From: Streptomyces pilosus
GTDB lineage: Bacteria; Actinomycetota; Actinomycetes; Streptomycetales; Streptomycetaceae
DNA: 64,000 bases
NCBI RefSeq assembly: GCF_014649835.1
Contig: NZ_BMTU01000006.1
Coordinates: 248,001-312,000, forward strand
Direction of reading: 5' to 3'
Below, piece after piece: positions 31,430-39,022 of the stretch (positions are counted from its first letter, which is position 1; each line of letters begins with the position of its first letter). The notes under the pieces are model-generated. The model did not search any database, was not told the origin of the DNA, and worked only from the letters and a program-made list of their open reading frames with translations. The translations under genes were made by a program, and so were the position numbers.

Positions 31430-32917
31430 TCAGGCACCGACCAGCGGGGAGCGGGACGGGGCGCGCAGGGGCGCGGCGAGTTCGGCGAGGGCCCGCTCCA
31501 GGCCGTGGAGGTGGGCCAGGGCGGGTCCGGCCTCCGCCGGCGCGGTCCGCACCTCGATGGCGCGGCCTGCGGTGAGCGCCTCGACCGCGGCCTCCACCCG
31601 CCGGCAGGCGGCGGTCAGCCGGGCGTCGTGCGAGGCCTCGGGATCGGCGGCCACGGTGACGAGGCCGCGGACCTCGCGGGCGCAGTCGTCGAGCAGGTCG
31701 AGCACCCGGCGGGCGCGCCGCTTGCGGGCGAGCGCCGGGTTCAGCGGGTGCACCAGCGGGGCGACGGACAGGCGCACCCGGGCCAGCAGCTGCTCCAGCT
31801 CCGCCACCGCGGGCGCCGGGTCGGCGTCCGCGGTCCCGGCGAGCCGCGCGGCGGCCTCCGCGGTGCACGCGTGGACGCAGCGCAGCGCCCGCTGGATCCA
31901 GACGTCCGTGATGCTGTGCGTGGTCACGGGCAGGACGAACGCCACCGCCAGCGCGGCCCCCAGCGCGCCGACGCCGGTCTCCACCAGCCGCAGCGCCAGC
32001 AGCCCGGGGGTCAGGACGCCCAGGAGGCCGTAGAGCATGGCGGCGAGCACGGTCACCCAGAGCATCATCCACGTGTAGGACACGGCGGCCGTGTAGAAGA
32101 TGCCGAAGACGCAGACGGCGACGACCATCGCGGTGACCGGCCCGTCGCCGTGGGCGGGGACGGCGACGAGGAGCGCGAGCCCGATGCCGATGAACGTGCC
32201 CAGCACGCGCCGGAAGCCGCGTACCAGGGTCTCGCCGCGCGAGGTGGTGTTGACGAAGACCCACCAGGCGGCGCCGACCGCCCAGTACCAGCGCTGGCCG
32301 GACACCAGCTGGCCGACGACCAGGGCGAAGCCCGCTCCGGCGGTCGCCTGGACGGCCTGGCGGGTGGTCACCCGGGCCAGTCCGGTGCCGGCGGGCGGCG
32401 CGGGTACGGCGACGGGGGGCAGCCGGCGCTCGTAGCACCAGGCTCCGAAGCGCACCGCGGCGGCCGCGAGCACGGACAGCAGGACGGAGGCGTACAGCTC
32501 GGGCAGCTGGTCCGGCCTCGTGTGCAGGAACTGCGCCACGAAGTACGTCATGAACGCGAAGACCCCGAGGCTGTGCCCGCGCGGGCCCCAGCGCCGCGCG
32601 TACACGCCGAGCCCGACCACGGCGAGGAAGGTGAGGTCGCGGGCGACCGGCTGGTCGTGGAGCAGGGCCGCGGCGGCGAGCACGGGCAGGCCGGCGGCGG
32701 GCAGCAGGGCCGTGGTGACGGCCTGTCCGCGGACGGTGGGGTCGGTGACGGTGAACAGGGCGAGCAGCGCGGCGAGCCCGCCGGTGACGACACCGGTGAG
32801 CGTGTGCCCGGCGAGGCCGCAGACGACGACCGCCAGCCCGATGCCGAGCACGGCCCGCGCGGCGAAGCGCAGCCGCACCCGGCCCGGGTCCGGCGCCATG
32901 AACACCCTCTTCAGCAC
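31430..32917 (-). CDS. FUSC-family integral membrane protein
   Basis: 495 residues if started at the GTG 32917, with AGGGGG 9 nt upstream; ATGs at 32944 and 32899 are alternatives. Four to five helices from ARAVLGIGLAVVVCGLAG onward are followed by a second set of about five from AVQATAGAGFALVVGQLVSG, with ALGAALAVAFVLPV near the end. The soluble C-terminal tail is helical. Overall layout matches FUSC/YccS-type exporters. Substrate unknown. Divergent from an Lrp-family gene, which may control it. Confidence 0.82.
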   Translation of the reverse strand: MLKRVFMAPDPGRVRLRFAARAVLGIGLAVVVCGLAGHTLTGVVTGGLAALLALFTVTDPTVRGQAVTTALLPAAGLPVLAAAALLHDQPVARDLTFLAVVGLGVYARRWGPRGHSLGVFAFMTYFVAQFLHTRPDQLPELYASVLLSVLAAAAVRFGAWCYERRLPPVAVPAPPAGTGLARVTTRQAVQATAGAGFALVVGQLVSGQRWYWAVGAAWWVFVNTTSRGETLVRGFRRVLGTFIGIGLALLVAVPAHGDGPVTAMVVAVCVFGIFYTAAVSYTWMMLWVTVLAAMLYGLLGVLTPGLLALRLVETGVGALGAALAVAFVLPVTTHSITDVWIQRALRCVHACTAEAAARLAGTADADPAPAVAELEQLLARVRLSVAPLVHPLNPALARKRRARRVLDLLDDCAREVRGLVTVAADPEASHDARLTAACRRVEAAVEALTAGRAIEVRTAPAEAGPALAHLHGLERALAELAAPLRAPSRSPLVGA

Positions 32918-33035
32918 TGCTTGCCGCCCCCTGATCCGTGGCATGAGAAAGGCGCCGCGGAGGTCCGCAGCGCCATCGACCTCTCCATATCAGCATCTTT
33001 ACCACCAGTGGCTCAACAGGCCGCCGCGCGAGTGC

Positions 33036-33087
33036 GCCATTGGTACAGTGATCTCGGAAATCGTCCGGCCATCGCCGGGCCAATGGC
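33036..33087. promoter_or_regulatory. Distant inverted repeat in Lrp gene promoter
   Basis: GCCATTGG (33036-33043) and CCAATGGC (33080-33087) are perfect 8-bp arms 36 bp apart, upstream of the Lrp gene. TACAGT (33044-33049) could be a -10. Lrp proteins often bind spaced sites, so self-control is plausible. Confidence 0.4.
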
Positions 33088-33108
33088 CGACACCGGGACG
33101 GGGACCTC

Positions 33109-33585
33109 ATGGCCGTGGACGAACTGGACACCCGCATCCTGCGGCTGCTGCTGGAACAGCCGCGCACCAGCGTGCGGGAGTACGCGCGGATCCTCGGCGT
33201 CGCCCGCGGCACGCTGCAGGCCCGGCTCGACCGGATGGAGCGCGAGGGGGTGATCACCGGCACCGGACCCGCCCTCTCCCCCGCCGCGCTGGGCCACCCC
33301 GTGCTGGCGTTCGTGCACATCGAGGTCACCCAGGGGCACCTGGACGAGGTGGGTGACGCCCTGGCGGCCGTGCCGGAGATCGTGGAGGCCTTCTCCATCA
33401 CCGGCGGCGGGGACCTGCTGACCCGGGTCGTGGCGCGCGACAACGCCCATCTCGAGGACGTGGTCCAGAAGCTGATCAGTCTGCCGGGGGTGGTCCGCAC
33501 CCGCAGTGAGGTGGCACTGCGCGAGCGCGTCCCGCACCGGTTGCTGCCGCTGGTGGAGTCGGTCGGCCGGACGGTGCGGAAGTGA
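33109..33585 (+). CDS. Lrp/AsnC-family transcriptional regulator
   Basis: 158 residues, ATG 33109. The N-terminal helix-turn-helix is AVDELDTRILRLLLEQPRTSVREYARILGVARGTLQARLDRMEREGVI; the C-terminal RAM ligand domain includes AFVHIEVTQGHLDEV and ITGGGDLLTRVVARD. These form octamers and sense amino acids or related ligands. Divergent from the FUSC-lactonase genes and followed after 19 bp by a HAD phosphatase gene on the same strand, so it may control either side. Confidence 0.92.
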   Translation: MAVDELDTRILRLLLEQPRTSVREYARILGVARGTLQARLDRMEREGVITGTGPALSPAALGHPVLAFVHIEVTQGHLDEVGDALAAVPEIVEAFSITGGGDLLTRVVARDNAHLEDVVQKLISLPGVVRTRSEVALRERVPHRLLPLVESVGRTVRK

Positions 33586-33604
33586 CGCCTGCGATGCTGT
33601 CCCC

Positions 33605-34300
33605 ATGAGCACCCTCGGCGGCCTCTCGGTCCTCTTCGATCTCGACGGAACGCTCGTGGACAGCGAGCCGAACTACTACGAGGCGGGCCGGCGCACGCTC
33701 GCCGAGTACGGGGTTCCGGAGTTCTCCTGGGCCGAGCACGAGCGGTACGTCGGCATCAGCACGCGCGAGACGGTCGCTGACTGGCGCCGGCGGTACGGCC
33801 TGTCCGCCCCGGTGGAGGAGCTGGTCGAGGTGAAGAACCGCCACTACCTGAAGCTGGCCGGCGCCTCGACCCGGGTCTTTCCCGAGATGCGCGCGTTCGT
33901 CGAGCTGCTGGCGGCCGACGGGGTGCCGATGGCCGTGGCGTCGGGGTCGACGCCGGAGGCGATCGGCGCGATCCTGTCCGGCACGGGCCTGGACGCGCTG
34001 GTGCGGACCGTGGTCTCGGCCGACGAGGTGGCCCACGGCAAGCCGGCTCCCGACGTCTTCCTGGAGGCGGCGCGCCGGCTCGGCGCGGATCCGGCCGACT
34101 GTGTGGTGGTCGAGGACGCGGCCCCCGGCGCCGCCGCCGCGCACGCCGCCGGGATGCGCTGCATCGCCGTCCCCTATGTCGCCGCTCAGGCCGGCGCGCC
34201 GGAGTTCGCCACCGCCGCGCTGCTGGTGCGGGGCGGGCAGGAGGAGTTCACGGCGCGGGCGGCCCACGTCTGGCTGGCGGAGTCCGCCCGCCGCTCCTGA
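33605..34300 (+). CDS. HAD-superfamily hydrolase (beta-phosphoglucomutase/phosphatase type)
   Basis: 231 residues, ATG 33605. All HAD motifs are present: FDLDGTLVDSEP (Asp12 nucleophile, Asp14), MAVASGSTPE (motif II), HGKPAPDVFLEAARRLG (motif III Lys), and VVEDAAPGAAAAHAAGM (motif IV). The helical cap between motifs I and II is the small-sugar type, so it probably acts on a phosphosugar. It follows the Lrp gene closely and may be cotranscribed. No SD is obvious. Confidence 0.9.
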   Translation: MSTLGGLSVLFDLDGTLVDSEPNYYEAGRRTLAEYGVPEFSWAEHERYVGISTRETVADWRRRYGLSAPVEELVEVKNRHYLKLAGASTRVFPEMRAFVELLAADGVPMAVASGSTPEAIGAILSGTGLDALVRTVVSADEVAHGKPAPDVFLEAARRLGADPADCVVVEDAAPGAAAAHAAGMRCIAVPYVAAQAGAPEFATAALLVRGGQEEFTARAAHVWLAESARRS

Positions 34301-34684
34301 CCGCCGCCGGCCGCCGCGCCCGCCCGTACGGCCTGCCCGGACCGGCGCCCCGGCGGCCCCCGCCGCGGGCTGTGATCTCCGGCACGTCCGGCTCCGGCGG
34401 CGCGGCCCCCGCCCGGGACGTCGGCGTCGCGCTGCCGGACGCGATCCGGGCCTGCGCACCCAACCGCGGCGAGGAAGTGCTGGTCACGCCCGTGCGGCCG
34501 ATGCCGGACGGCTGGGTGGCGGCCGGTCCGCCGCGGCCGGCCGGCGGCGCCCGAGCGGTGAACACGGCCCGGCGGCCCGGCCACGCCCGTCGAGCGGGTC
34601 CGAAAATTCTTTCCCGAACGGTGATTGTCTCGCGTCCCGCGTCCGTACTTCCTGCTGTTGGGCCGTTCGATCCCAGGAGGCACG
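34301..34684. other. 384-bp intergenic region
   Basis: The first 290 bp are very G+C-rich. An open frame on the plus strand from about 34372 to 34600 reads like protein (DVGVALPDAIRACAPNRGEE) but has no good start, no SD and no recognised family; it could be a decayed gene or chance. From about 34595 the base composition drops (GAAAATTCTTTCC), marking the promoter of the DUF4142 gene. No RNA gene seen. Confidence 0.5.
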
Positions 34685-35434
34685 ATGCGCATCTCGCGCA
34701 GCACGGCAGGAACCGCGTTCGTGGGCGGAGCCATGATTCTCACCCTCACCGCGCTCGCCTATCCCACCATGCTGGGCGTTCAGAACACGTCGACCAAGCC
34801 GGACCGGGTGGTGGCCAACACCAACTACGGCCCGCTGACCGAGGCGGACCGCGACTTCGTGGTCAAGGTCCGCGCGGCCGGGCTGTGGGAGCACCCCCTG
34901 GGACTGCTGGCGATGGAGCGGGGGACGACGCCGGAAATGAAGGAGGCGGGCGAGCACCTGGTCGTCGGTCACGGGCGGCTCGACGCGTCCTGCCGCAGGA
35001 TCTCCCTGGAGCTCGGCATCACGCTGCCGAACCAGGCCTCACCGCAGCAGCAGGGTTTCGTGGAGACCATCCGGGCCACCAACGGCAAGGAGTTCGACTC
35101 CACGGCGGTGAACATCATGCGCGTGACGCACGGGCAGATCTTCCCCGCCATCGCGAACATCCGGGCCAACACCAGGAACACCCTCGTGCGGCAGCTCGCC
35201 GACCAGGCCAACGACACGGTGCTCGACCACATCACCGTGCTGGAGAAGACGGGGCTGGTCAACCACGAGCAGGTCAACTTCCAGCAGACCAGCCCGCCCA
35301 AGATGCCTCAGGAGCAGGTGACCCCGCCGGCGCCGCAGGCAGGGGCCCCGGTCCTCGTGCTGGAGATCCCCAAGGGACTGGAGGACCTCAACACGGTGTC
35401 CCCGGCGCCCACACCGTCCTCGACGGTGAAGTAG
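34685..35434 (+). CDS. DUF4142 domain exported protein
   Basis: 249 residues from ATG 34685, with AGGAGG 4 nt upstream. An N-terminal signal or anchor (TAFVGGAMILTLTALAYPTML) is followed by the DUF4142 ferritin-like helical bundle: LTEADRDFVVKVRAAGLWEHPLGLLAMERG, and ITVLEKTGLVNHEQVNF near the end. A Pro-rich tail closes the protein. The family is usually periplasmic or outside the membrane, with no established activity; metal binding has been suggested because of its four-helix bundle. It stands alone, with a hairpin just after the stop. Confidence 0.8.
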   Translation: MRISRSTAGTAFVGGAMILTLTALAYPTMLGVQNTSTKPDRVVANTNYGPLTEADRDFVVKVRAAGLWEHPLGLLAMERGTTPEMKEAGEHLVVGHGRLDASCRRISLELGITLPNQASPQQQGFVETIRATNGKEFDSTAVNIMRVTHGQIFPAIANIRANTRNTLVRQLADQANDTVLDHITVLEKTGLVNHEQVNFQQTSPPKMPQEQVTPPAPQAGAPVLVLEIPKGLEDLNTVSPAPTPSSTVK

Positions 35435-35473
35435 GGACGGCGCCGGACGGTCGGCCGGGGCGGTTCCGGACGG

Positions 35474-36256
35474 TCACGACCCGCGGCGGGGCCTGCCCCG
35501 CCGCGGGTTCTTCGTCGCGCCTCCGGTGCCCCGGCCCCGGCCGCCGGACCCGCCGGACTTGCGGGAGCCGGCGCCGGACTGCTGCCGGCGCCGGCCGGGA
35601 TCGGTCCCGGCCCGCTGGCGCTTCTTCTCCTGCGCCGGCTGCTGCGGGCGGCCGCGGGTGCTGTTGACGGTCCGGCCGCGGACGATCCCGATGAAGTCCT
35701 CCACCCGGTCCGTCGTCGCCGCCTCGGGCCAGGACAGCGCCACGTCCGACACGGGGGCCGCTTCGAGCGGCCGGTGGGTGAGGTCCTTGCGGTGGTGGAG
35801 ACGGGCCAGGGACAGCGGCACCACCAGCACACCGATTCCGGCCGCGACGAGCTCGACCGCGTCCGCCGTGGTGGCGGGCCGTTCCAGCGCGGGCCGGCCG
35901 GGCAGGCTGTCCCAGGCGAGCACGTCGTCGAGGGGGTGCAGGACGATCTCGTCGGCCAGGTCCTCCGGGGTGAGGGCGTCGGCGGCCGTCAGGAGGTGGT
36001 TCTTCGGCACGACGACGACCGTCTGCTCGGTGTAGAGGGGGATCGCGCTGAGCACCGTACGGTCCACGGGCAGCCGGACGAGACCCGCGTCGGCGTCGCC
36101 GCCCAGCAGGAGTCCCTGCGCCGTGGCCGCGGACACCTGGGTGAGGTCCAGCGGGACGCCGGGCAGCCGCTCGTTCCAGATGCGCACCCATTTGCCGGGC
36201 ATCACGCCGGGTACGTACACGAGCCGGAACGAGGGGGAGACTTCCGAGCCTGTCAC
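35474..36256 (-). CDS. LysR-type substrate-binding domain protein without DNA-binding domain
   Basis: 260 residues, GTG at 36256 with TAACCT ending 6 nt upstream (leaderless). The chain starts directly in the effector domain: FRLVYVPGVMPGKWVRIWNERLPGV and TEQTVVVVPKNHLL, ATTADAVELVAAGIGVLVVPLSLA match LysR ligand domains. No helix-turn-helix precedes it, and none is encoded in the 58-bp promoter gap. The last 60 residues are an Arg/Gly/Ser-rich basic tail (GRGRGTGGATKNPRRGRPRR) that may bind nucleic acid. Divergent from DUF5997. It may be a ligand sensor acting through another protein. Confidence 0.82.
   Translation of the reverse strand: MTGSEVSPSFRLVYVPGVMPGKWVRIWNERLPGVPLDLTQVSAATAQGLLLGGDADAGLVRLPVDRTVLSAIPLYTEQTVVVVPKNHLLTAADALTPEDLADEIVLHPLDDVLAWDSLPGRPALERPATTADAVELVAAGIGVLVVPLSLARLHHRKDLTHRPLEAAPVSDVALSWPEAATTDRVEDFIGIVRGRTVNSTRGRPQQPAQEKKRQRAGTDPGRRRQQSGAGSRKSGGSGGRGRGTGGATKNPRRGRPRRGS
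35479..35508 (+). terminator. Hairpin downstream of DUF4142 gene
   Basis: Arms 35479-35491 and 35496-35508 are perfect 13-bp complements with a CCTG loop. It lies 44 bp after the DUF4142 stop but inside the 3' coding end of the opposite gene. Confidence 0.6.
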
Positions 36257-36314
36257 CTGGCCAGGTTACCGGCCGTGGTCGGCGGTCGCGCACACGCTCG
36301 ATACCCTGGACGCC

Positions 36315-36707
36315 ATGACGCAACACCAGAGCACCCAGACGATGAAGCCCGCGACCGCGGCGAAGAAGCTGGGTGTGTACCTCGAGGCCACCCCCGACGA
36401 TTTCCGGGAGGGCGTCGTCTCGCGCGCCGAGCTGAACGCGCTCCAGGCGGACCCGCCGCAGTGGCTGCGGGACCTGCGGCGCGACGGTCCGCACCCCCGG
36501 CCGGTGGTCGCCGCGAAGCTGGGCGTGTCCATCGCCGGGCTCGCGCGCGGAGGGGTCACCGAGGCCCTGACCACCGAGCAGATCGAGGCGCTCAAGGAGG
36601 AGCGCCCCGAGTGGCTGGAGCGGGAGCGTGCCACCCAGGCCGAGGTCCGCAAGGAGACCGTGCGCATCAAGAAGCGGAACGCCGAGCGCGCGCAGCGGGA
36701 CGGCTGA
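36315..36707 (+). CDS. DUF5997 family protein
   Basis: 130 residues, ATG 36315 with TACCCT ending 7 nt upstream and no SD, a leaderless pattern. I recognise the actinobacterial DUF5997 family from KPATAAKKLGVYLEATPDDFREGVVSRAELNAL and ARGGVTEALTTEQIEAL. The protein is mostly helical, ends in a Lys/Arg-rich coil (VRKETVRIKKRNAERAQ) and has no signal. Function unknown. Its promoter is shared with the LysR-like effector domain gene, a pairing I recall as conserved in Streptomyces, so a joint role is likely. Confidence 0.85.
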   Translation: MTQHQSTQTMKPATAAKKLGVYLEATPDDFREGVVSRAELNALQADPPQWLRDLRRDGPHPRPVVAAKLGVSIAGLARGGVTEALTTEQIEALKEERPEWLERERATQAEVRKETVRIKKRNAERAQRDG

Positions 36708-36731
36708 GCCTGTCCGTGCCCTCCGCCGCGG

Positions 36732-36766
36732 ACGCCCCCGGCCGGCTCTCCCGGCCCCGGGGGCGT
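36732..36766 (+). terminator. Terminator after DUF5997 gene
   Basis: Outer arms 36732-36741 and 36757-36766 are 10-bp complements, with a further CCGG/CCGG pair inside (36742-36745 and 36751-36754). It starts 25 bp past the stop. Confidence 0.6.
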
Positions 36767-36794
36767 TCGCGTCTCCGGGGGCGTTCGCGTCTCC
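36759..36794. repeat. 18-bp direct repeat, two copies
   Basis: GGGGGCGTTCGCGTCTCC occurs at 36759-36776 and 36777-36794, head to tail, followed by another run of G. The first copy overlaps the terminator stem. Probably replication slippage. Confidence 0.8.
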
Positions 36795-36933
36795 GGGGGA
36801 GATCGCACCGGCCCGCGGGCGGGCGGAAACGCCAGCCCGCGCCACCCTTCCGGTGGATAGAAATATCTACGAGCATGGCGCCCGTACCGCACGCGCCCGC
36901 AGCGGCGCGGCCGACCGCGCCCGGGGTGGGGAC

Positions 36934-37422
36934 ATGCACAGCGTCATGTGGAAGCAAGCCGTCGAGTGGCTGGCCGCGGCGGCCACGGACCCGCAGGAGT
37001 GCAAGCGCGAGTGGGATCACGGGAAGGGGACCGCACTGCTCGCCGCGGGCCGGTACTGGGACGTGCTCAGCGTGCCCGAACGGCTCGGGCTGCTCGCCCT
37101 GGACATCCTGTGGCGCGACCCGCTGAAGGCGCCCGGGCCCACGCTGGTGGACGTCACGGCCCGCAGAGTGGGCTTCTTCCTGCCGCCCGACCCGGTCAGC
37201 GAGTGGGTGGGGTTCGGCGTGCGGCACGTCGGCAGGGGGTCCTGGGTCGCCGTACCGCCGCCGTACCGGCCCGCGGGACGGCTGGAGTGGCTCGTCCCGC
37301 CGGACGGCACCGGCACCCTGCACTCCCCCGTCCCGCTGGAACGCGCCCTGCGCGGGGCGACCGGCACGCTCGCCGTGCTGGCACCGGTCAGCGCGGAGCC
37401 TGCGGGGCCGGACGGCTGGTGA
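36934..37422 (+). CDS. Conserved streptomycete protein of unknown function
   Basis: 162 residues from ATG 36934 (alternative ATG 36946). No family name recognised. The pattern MWKQAVEWLAAAATDPQECKREW, then LLAAGRYWDVLSVPERLGLLALDIL, GPTLVDVTARRVGFFLPP, WVAVPPPYRPAGRLEWLVPPDGTGTL looks like a compact globular cytoplasmic protein. I remember similar proteins in other Streptomyces genomes. An AT-rich patch (GATAGAAATATCTA, 36854-36867) about 70 bp upstream probably marks the promoter. Its 3' end overlaps the next gene on the opposite strand by 35 bp. Confidence 0.7.
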   Translation: MHSVMWKQAVEWLAAAATDPQECKREWDHGKGTALLAAGRYWDVLSVPERLGLLALDILWRDPLKAPGPTLVDVTARRVGFFLPPDPVSEWVGFGVRHVGRGSWVAVPPPYRPAGRLEWLVPPDGTGTLHSPVPLERALRGATGTLAVLAPVSAEPAGPDGW

Positions 37423-37696
37423 GCGGCTCGTCCCCGGCCGGCGGCCCGAGGAGGGGTGACGGGACGAGGAAGGGCACGGGCAGGACGGTGGCGCGCCCGC
37501 TCACGGTCGGGGCGGCGAAGGAGGCCCACAGGCCGTCGCGGTGCTGCCCCGGGACGGTGTGCCCCCTGGCCCGCCACTCGGCGACCAGCTCCGTGTAGAT
37601 GGGGGTGTGTCCCGCGTACCCGCTGGTGAGTTCGGCGTACAGCCGGCGCGCGGTGCCGGGCCCGAGGAGGCGCCGCGCCGTCCCAGTGCTGTCCAT
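37388..37696 (-). CDS. Small conserved hypothetical protein
   Basis: 102 residues, ATG 37696, weak SD. The N-terminal two thirds look protein-like (GTARRLYAELTSGYAGHTPIYTELVAEWRARGHTVP), while the last 35 residues are Pro-rich and low in complexity. No family recognised. It overlaps the end of the preceding gene tail to tail by 35 bp, which is unusual but possible. The reverse strand of the same DNA is not convincing coding sequence. Confidence 0.55.
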   Translation of the reverse strand: MDSTGTARRLLGPGTARRLYAELTSGYAGHTPIYTELVAEWRARGHTVPGQHRDGLWASFAAPTVSGRATVLPVPFLVPSPLLGPPAGDEPLTSRPAPQAPR

Positions 37697-37842
37697 GCCG
37701 GGGCAACGCGCCCTCGTGCGCCGGTGGTACGCCCGGTGGCTGCGGGTCCGCCCGGCGGGGTGAAGCCGTCACCCGCACGGCGGTGACCGCCGGGGAGGGC
37801 GAGGCGTCCGGAGCGCGGAACGGAACGGGCGCCGGGCCGGGG

Positions 37843-37873
37843 TTGACCCTCGACCTTGTCGAGGGACCAGTGT
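37843..37873 (+). promoter_or_regulatory. MerR-type promoter with CCCTCGAC dyad
   Basis: TTGACC (37843-37848) as -35 is followed by the dyad CCCTCGAC-CTT-GTCGAGGG (37847-37865) and a position 19 bp away (37868-37873, CAGTGT) for a poor -10. A long spacer holding a dyad is the hallmark of MerR-controlled promoters, so the gene just downstream probably controls itself. Confidence 0.55.
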
Positions 37874-37892
37874 TCCGGGTGTGGAGAACGAG

Positions 37893-38963
37893 ATGCGCAG
37901 CATTGGCGAGATGGCCCGGGAGAGCGGGCTGGGCGTGAGCGCCCTGCGGTTCTACGACCGGGCCGGCGTCCTGGTCCCCGACCGGGTCGATCCGGTGAGC
38001 GGCTACCGCTGGTACGCGCCCGGGCAGCTCGACGAGGCCCTGCTGCTGGCCCGGTTGCGCCGGGCCGGCATGCCGCTGGCGGACATCCGGCTGGTCCTGG
38101 CCGGCTGGGCGGGCGCCGACACCGATCTCGTACGGCAGCTCCTCCGGGCGCATCTGCGCCGCCTGGAACGGGGGCTGTCCGGTGCCCGCGCGGAGTTCTC
38201 CGCACTCCGAGCCCTACTGGACCACAGGGAGAACCCCATGACCTCGCTCCGCACCGACACCGCCGTCCGGCTGTCCCTCTCCGGCCCGGATCTGGCCGCC
38301 GCGCTGGACGCGGTCCGGTTCGCGGCCGGCGCCGACCCGGAGCTGCCGGTGCTCGCCGGTGTCCACTTCGACATCGACGACGGCGCGCTGCACGTCGTGG
38401 CCACCGACCGGTACCGGATGGCCGTGGCGCGCACCCCCGCCGACGGGTACGACGGGCCGCGCGCGCAGGTCACCGTGCCGCTTCCGCTCGCCGACGCGAT
38501 GCGCGCGCTGCTGGACGGTGACCGGGAGGCGCGGCTCTCCGTGGACGGTGACCGGGTGACCCTGGAGGCCGGGGACCGGCAGACGGCCGGTCCGTGCCTC
38601 GGCCACGACTTTCCCGACTACCGGCGGCTGGTCCGTCTCCCGGCGGGGCGGCGCACCGTCGTGGACGTGCCGGGGTTCCGTGAGGCGGTGCGCACGGGTC
38701 CCGTGCGCGAGCAGGAGGAGGCCGCGGGCGACCTGACCGTGCTGGCGGTGGCGGACGACGGGGCGGTCACCGTCGCCGGGGAGGGGGCGGCCGGTGACGG
38801 CCTGATCGCCGTCAACCGCGCGTTCCTGCTGGATGCGCTGGCCGCGGGAGCCCGCGACCGGCTGGTCCTGGAGTCGGGCGGCCCGACGGCGCCCCTCGCC
38901 GTGCGCCGGCCGGACGACGCGGGCACCTTCTCGCTCCTGATGCCGGTGCGGCTGGAGAACTAG
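37893..38963 (+). CDS. MerR regulator fused to DNA polymerase III beta-clamp domains
   Basis: 356 residues, ATG 37893 with GGAG about 8 nt upstream. Residues 1-70 are a MerR helix-turn-helix (RSIGEMARESGLGVSALRFYDRAGVLVPDRV, SGYRWY), and 75-112 a dimer helix. Residues 122-252 align with beta-clamp domain II: VATDRYRMAVA (169-179) and HDFPDYRRLV (238-247). Residues 253-356 match domain III, ending SLLMPVRL (347-354). Pocket residues that hold clamp-binding peptides (Thr171, Arg175, Pro241, Arg245, Met350-Pro351-Arg353) are kept. Clamp domain I is absent. The sensed ligand may be a clamp-motif protein, or the clamp part may encircle DNA; both are inference. Confidence 0.85.
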   Translation: MRSIGEMARESGLGVSALRFYDRAGVLVPDRVDPVSGYRWYAPGQLDEALLLARLRRAGMPLADIRLVLAGWAGADTDLVRQLLRAHLRRLERGLSGARAEFSALRALLDHRENPMTSLRTDTAVRLSLSGPDLAAALDAVRFAAGADPELPVLAGVHFDIDDGALHVVATDRYRMAVARTPADGYDGPRAQVTVPLPLADAMRALLDGDREARLSVDGDRVTLEAGDRQTAGPCLGHDFPDYRRLVRLPAGRRTVVDVPGFREAVRTGPVREQEEAAGDLTVLAVADDGAVTVAGEGAAGDGLIAVNRAFLLDALAAGARDRLVLESGGPTAPLAVRRPDDAGTFSLLMPVRLEN

Positions 38964-38979
38964 GAGGCCGCTCGGCGCA

Positions 38980-39018
38980 CGGTGCCCCGTCCGTCCCGGC
39001 CGGACGGACGGGGCACCG
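38980..39018. terminator. Strong hairpin between convergent genes
   Basis: Arms 38980-38996 and 39002-39018 are perfect 17-bp complements with a 5-nt loop, 16 bp after the MerR-clamp stop and 4 bp from the antiporter stop on the other strand. Confidence 0.85.
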
Positions 39019-39022
39019 GCGT

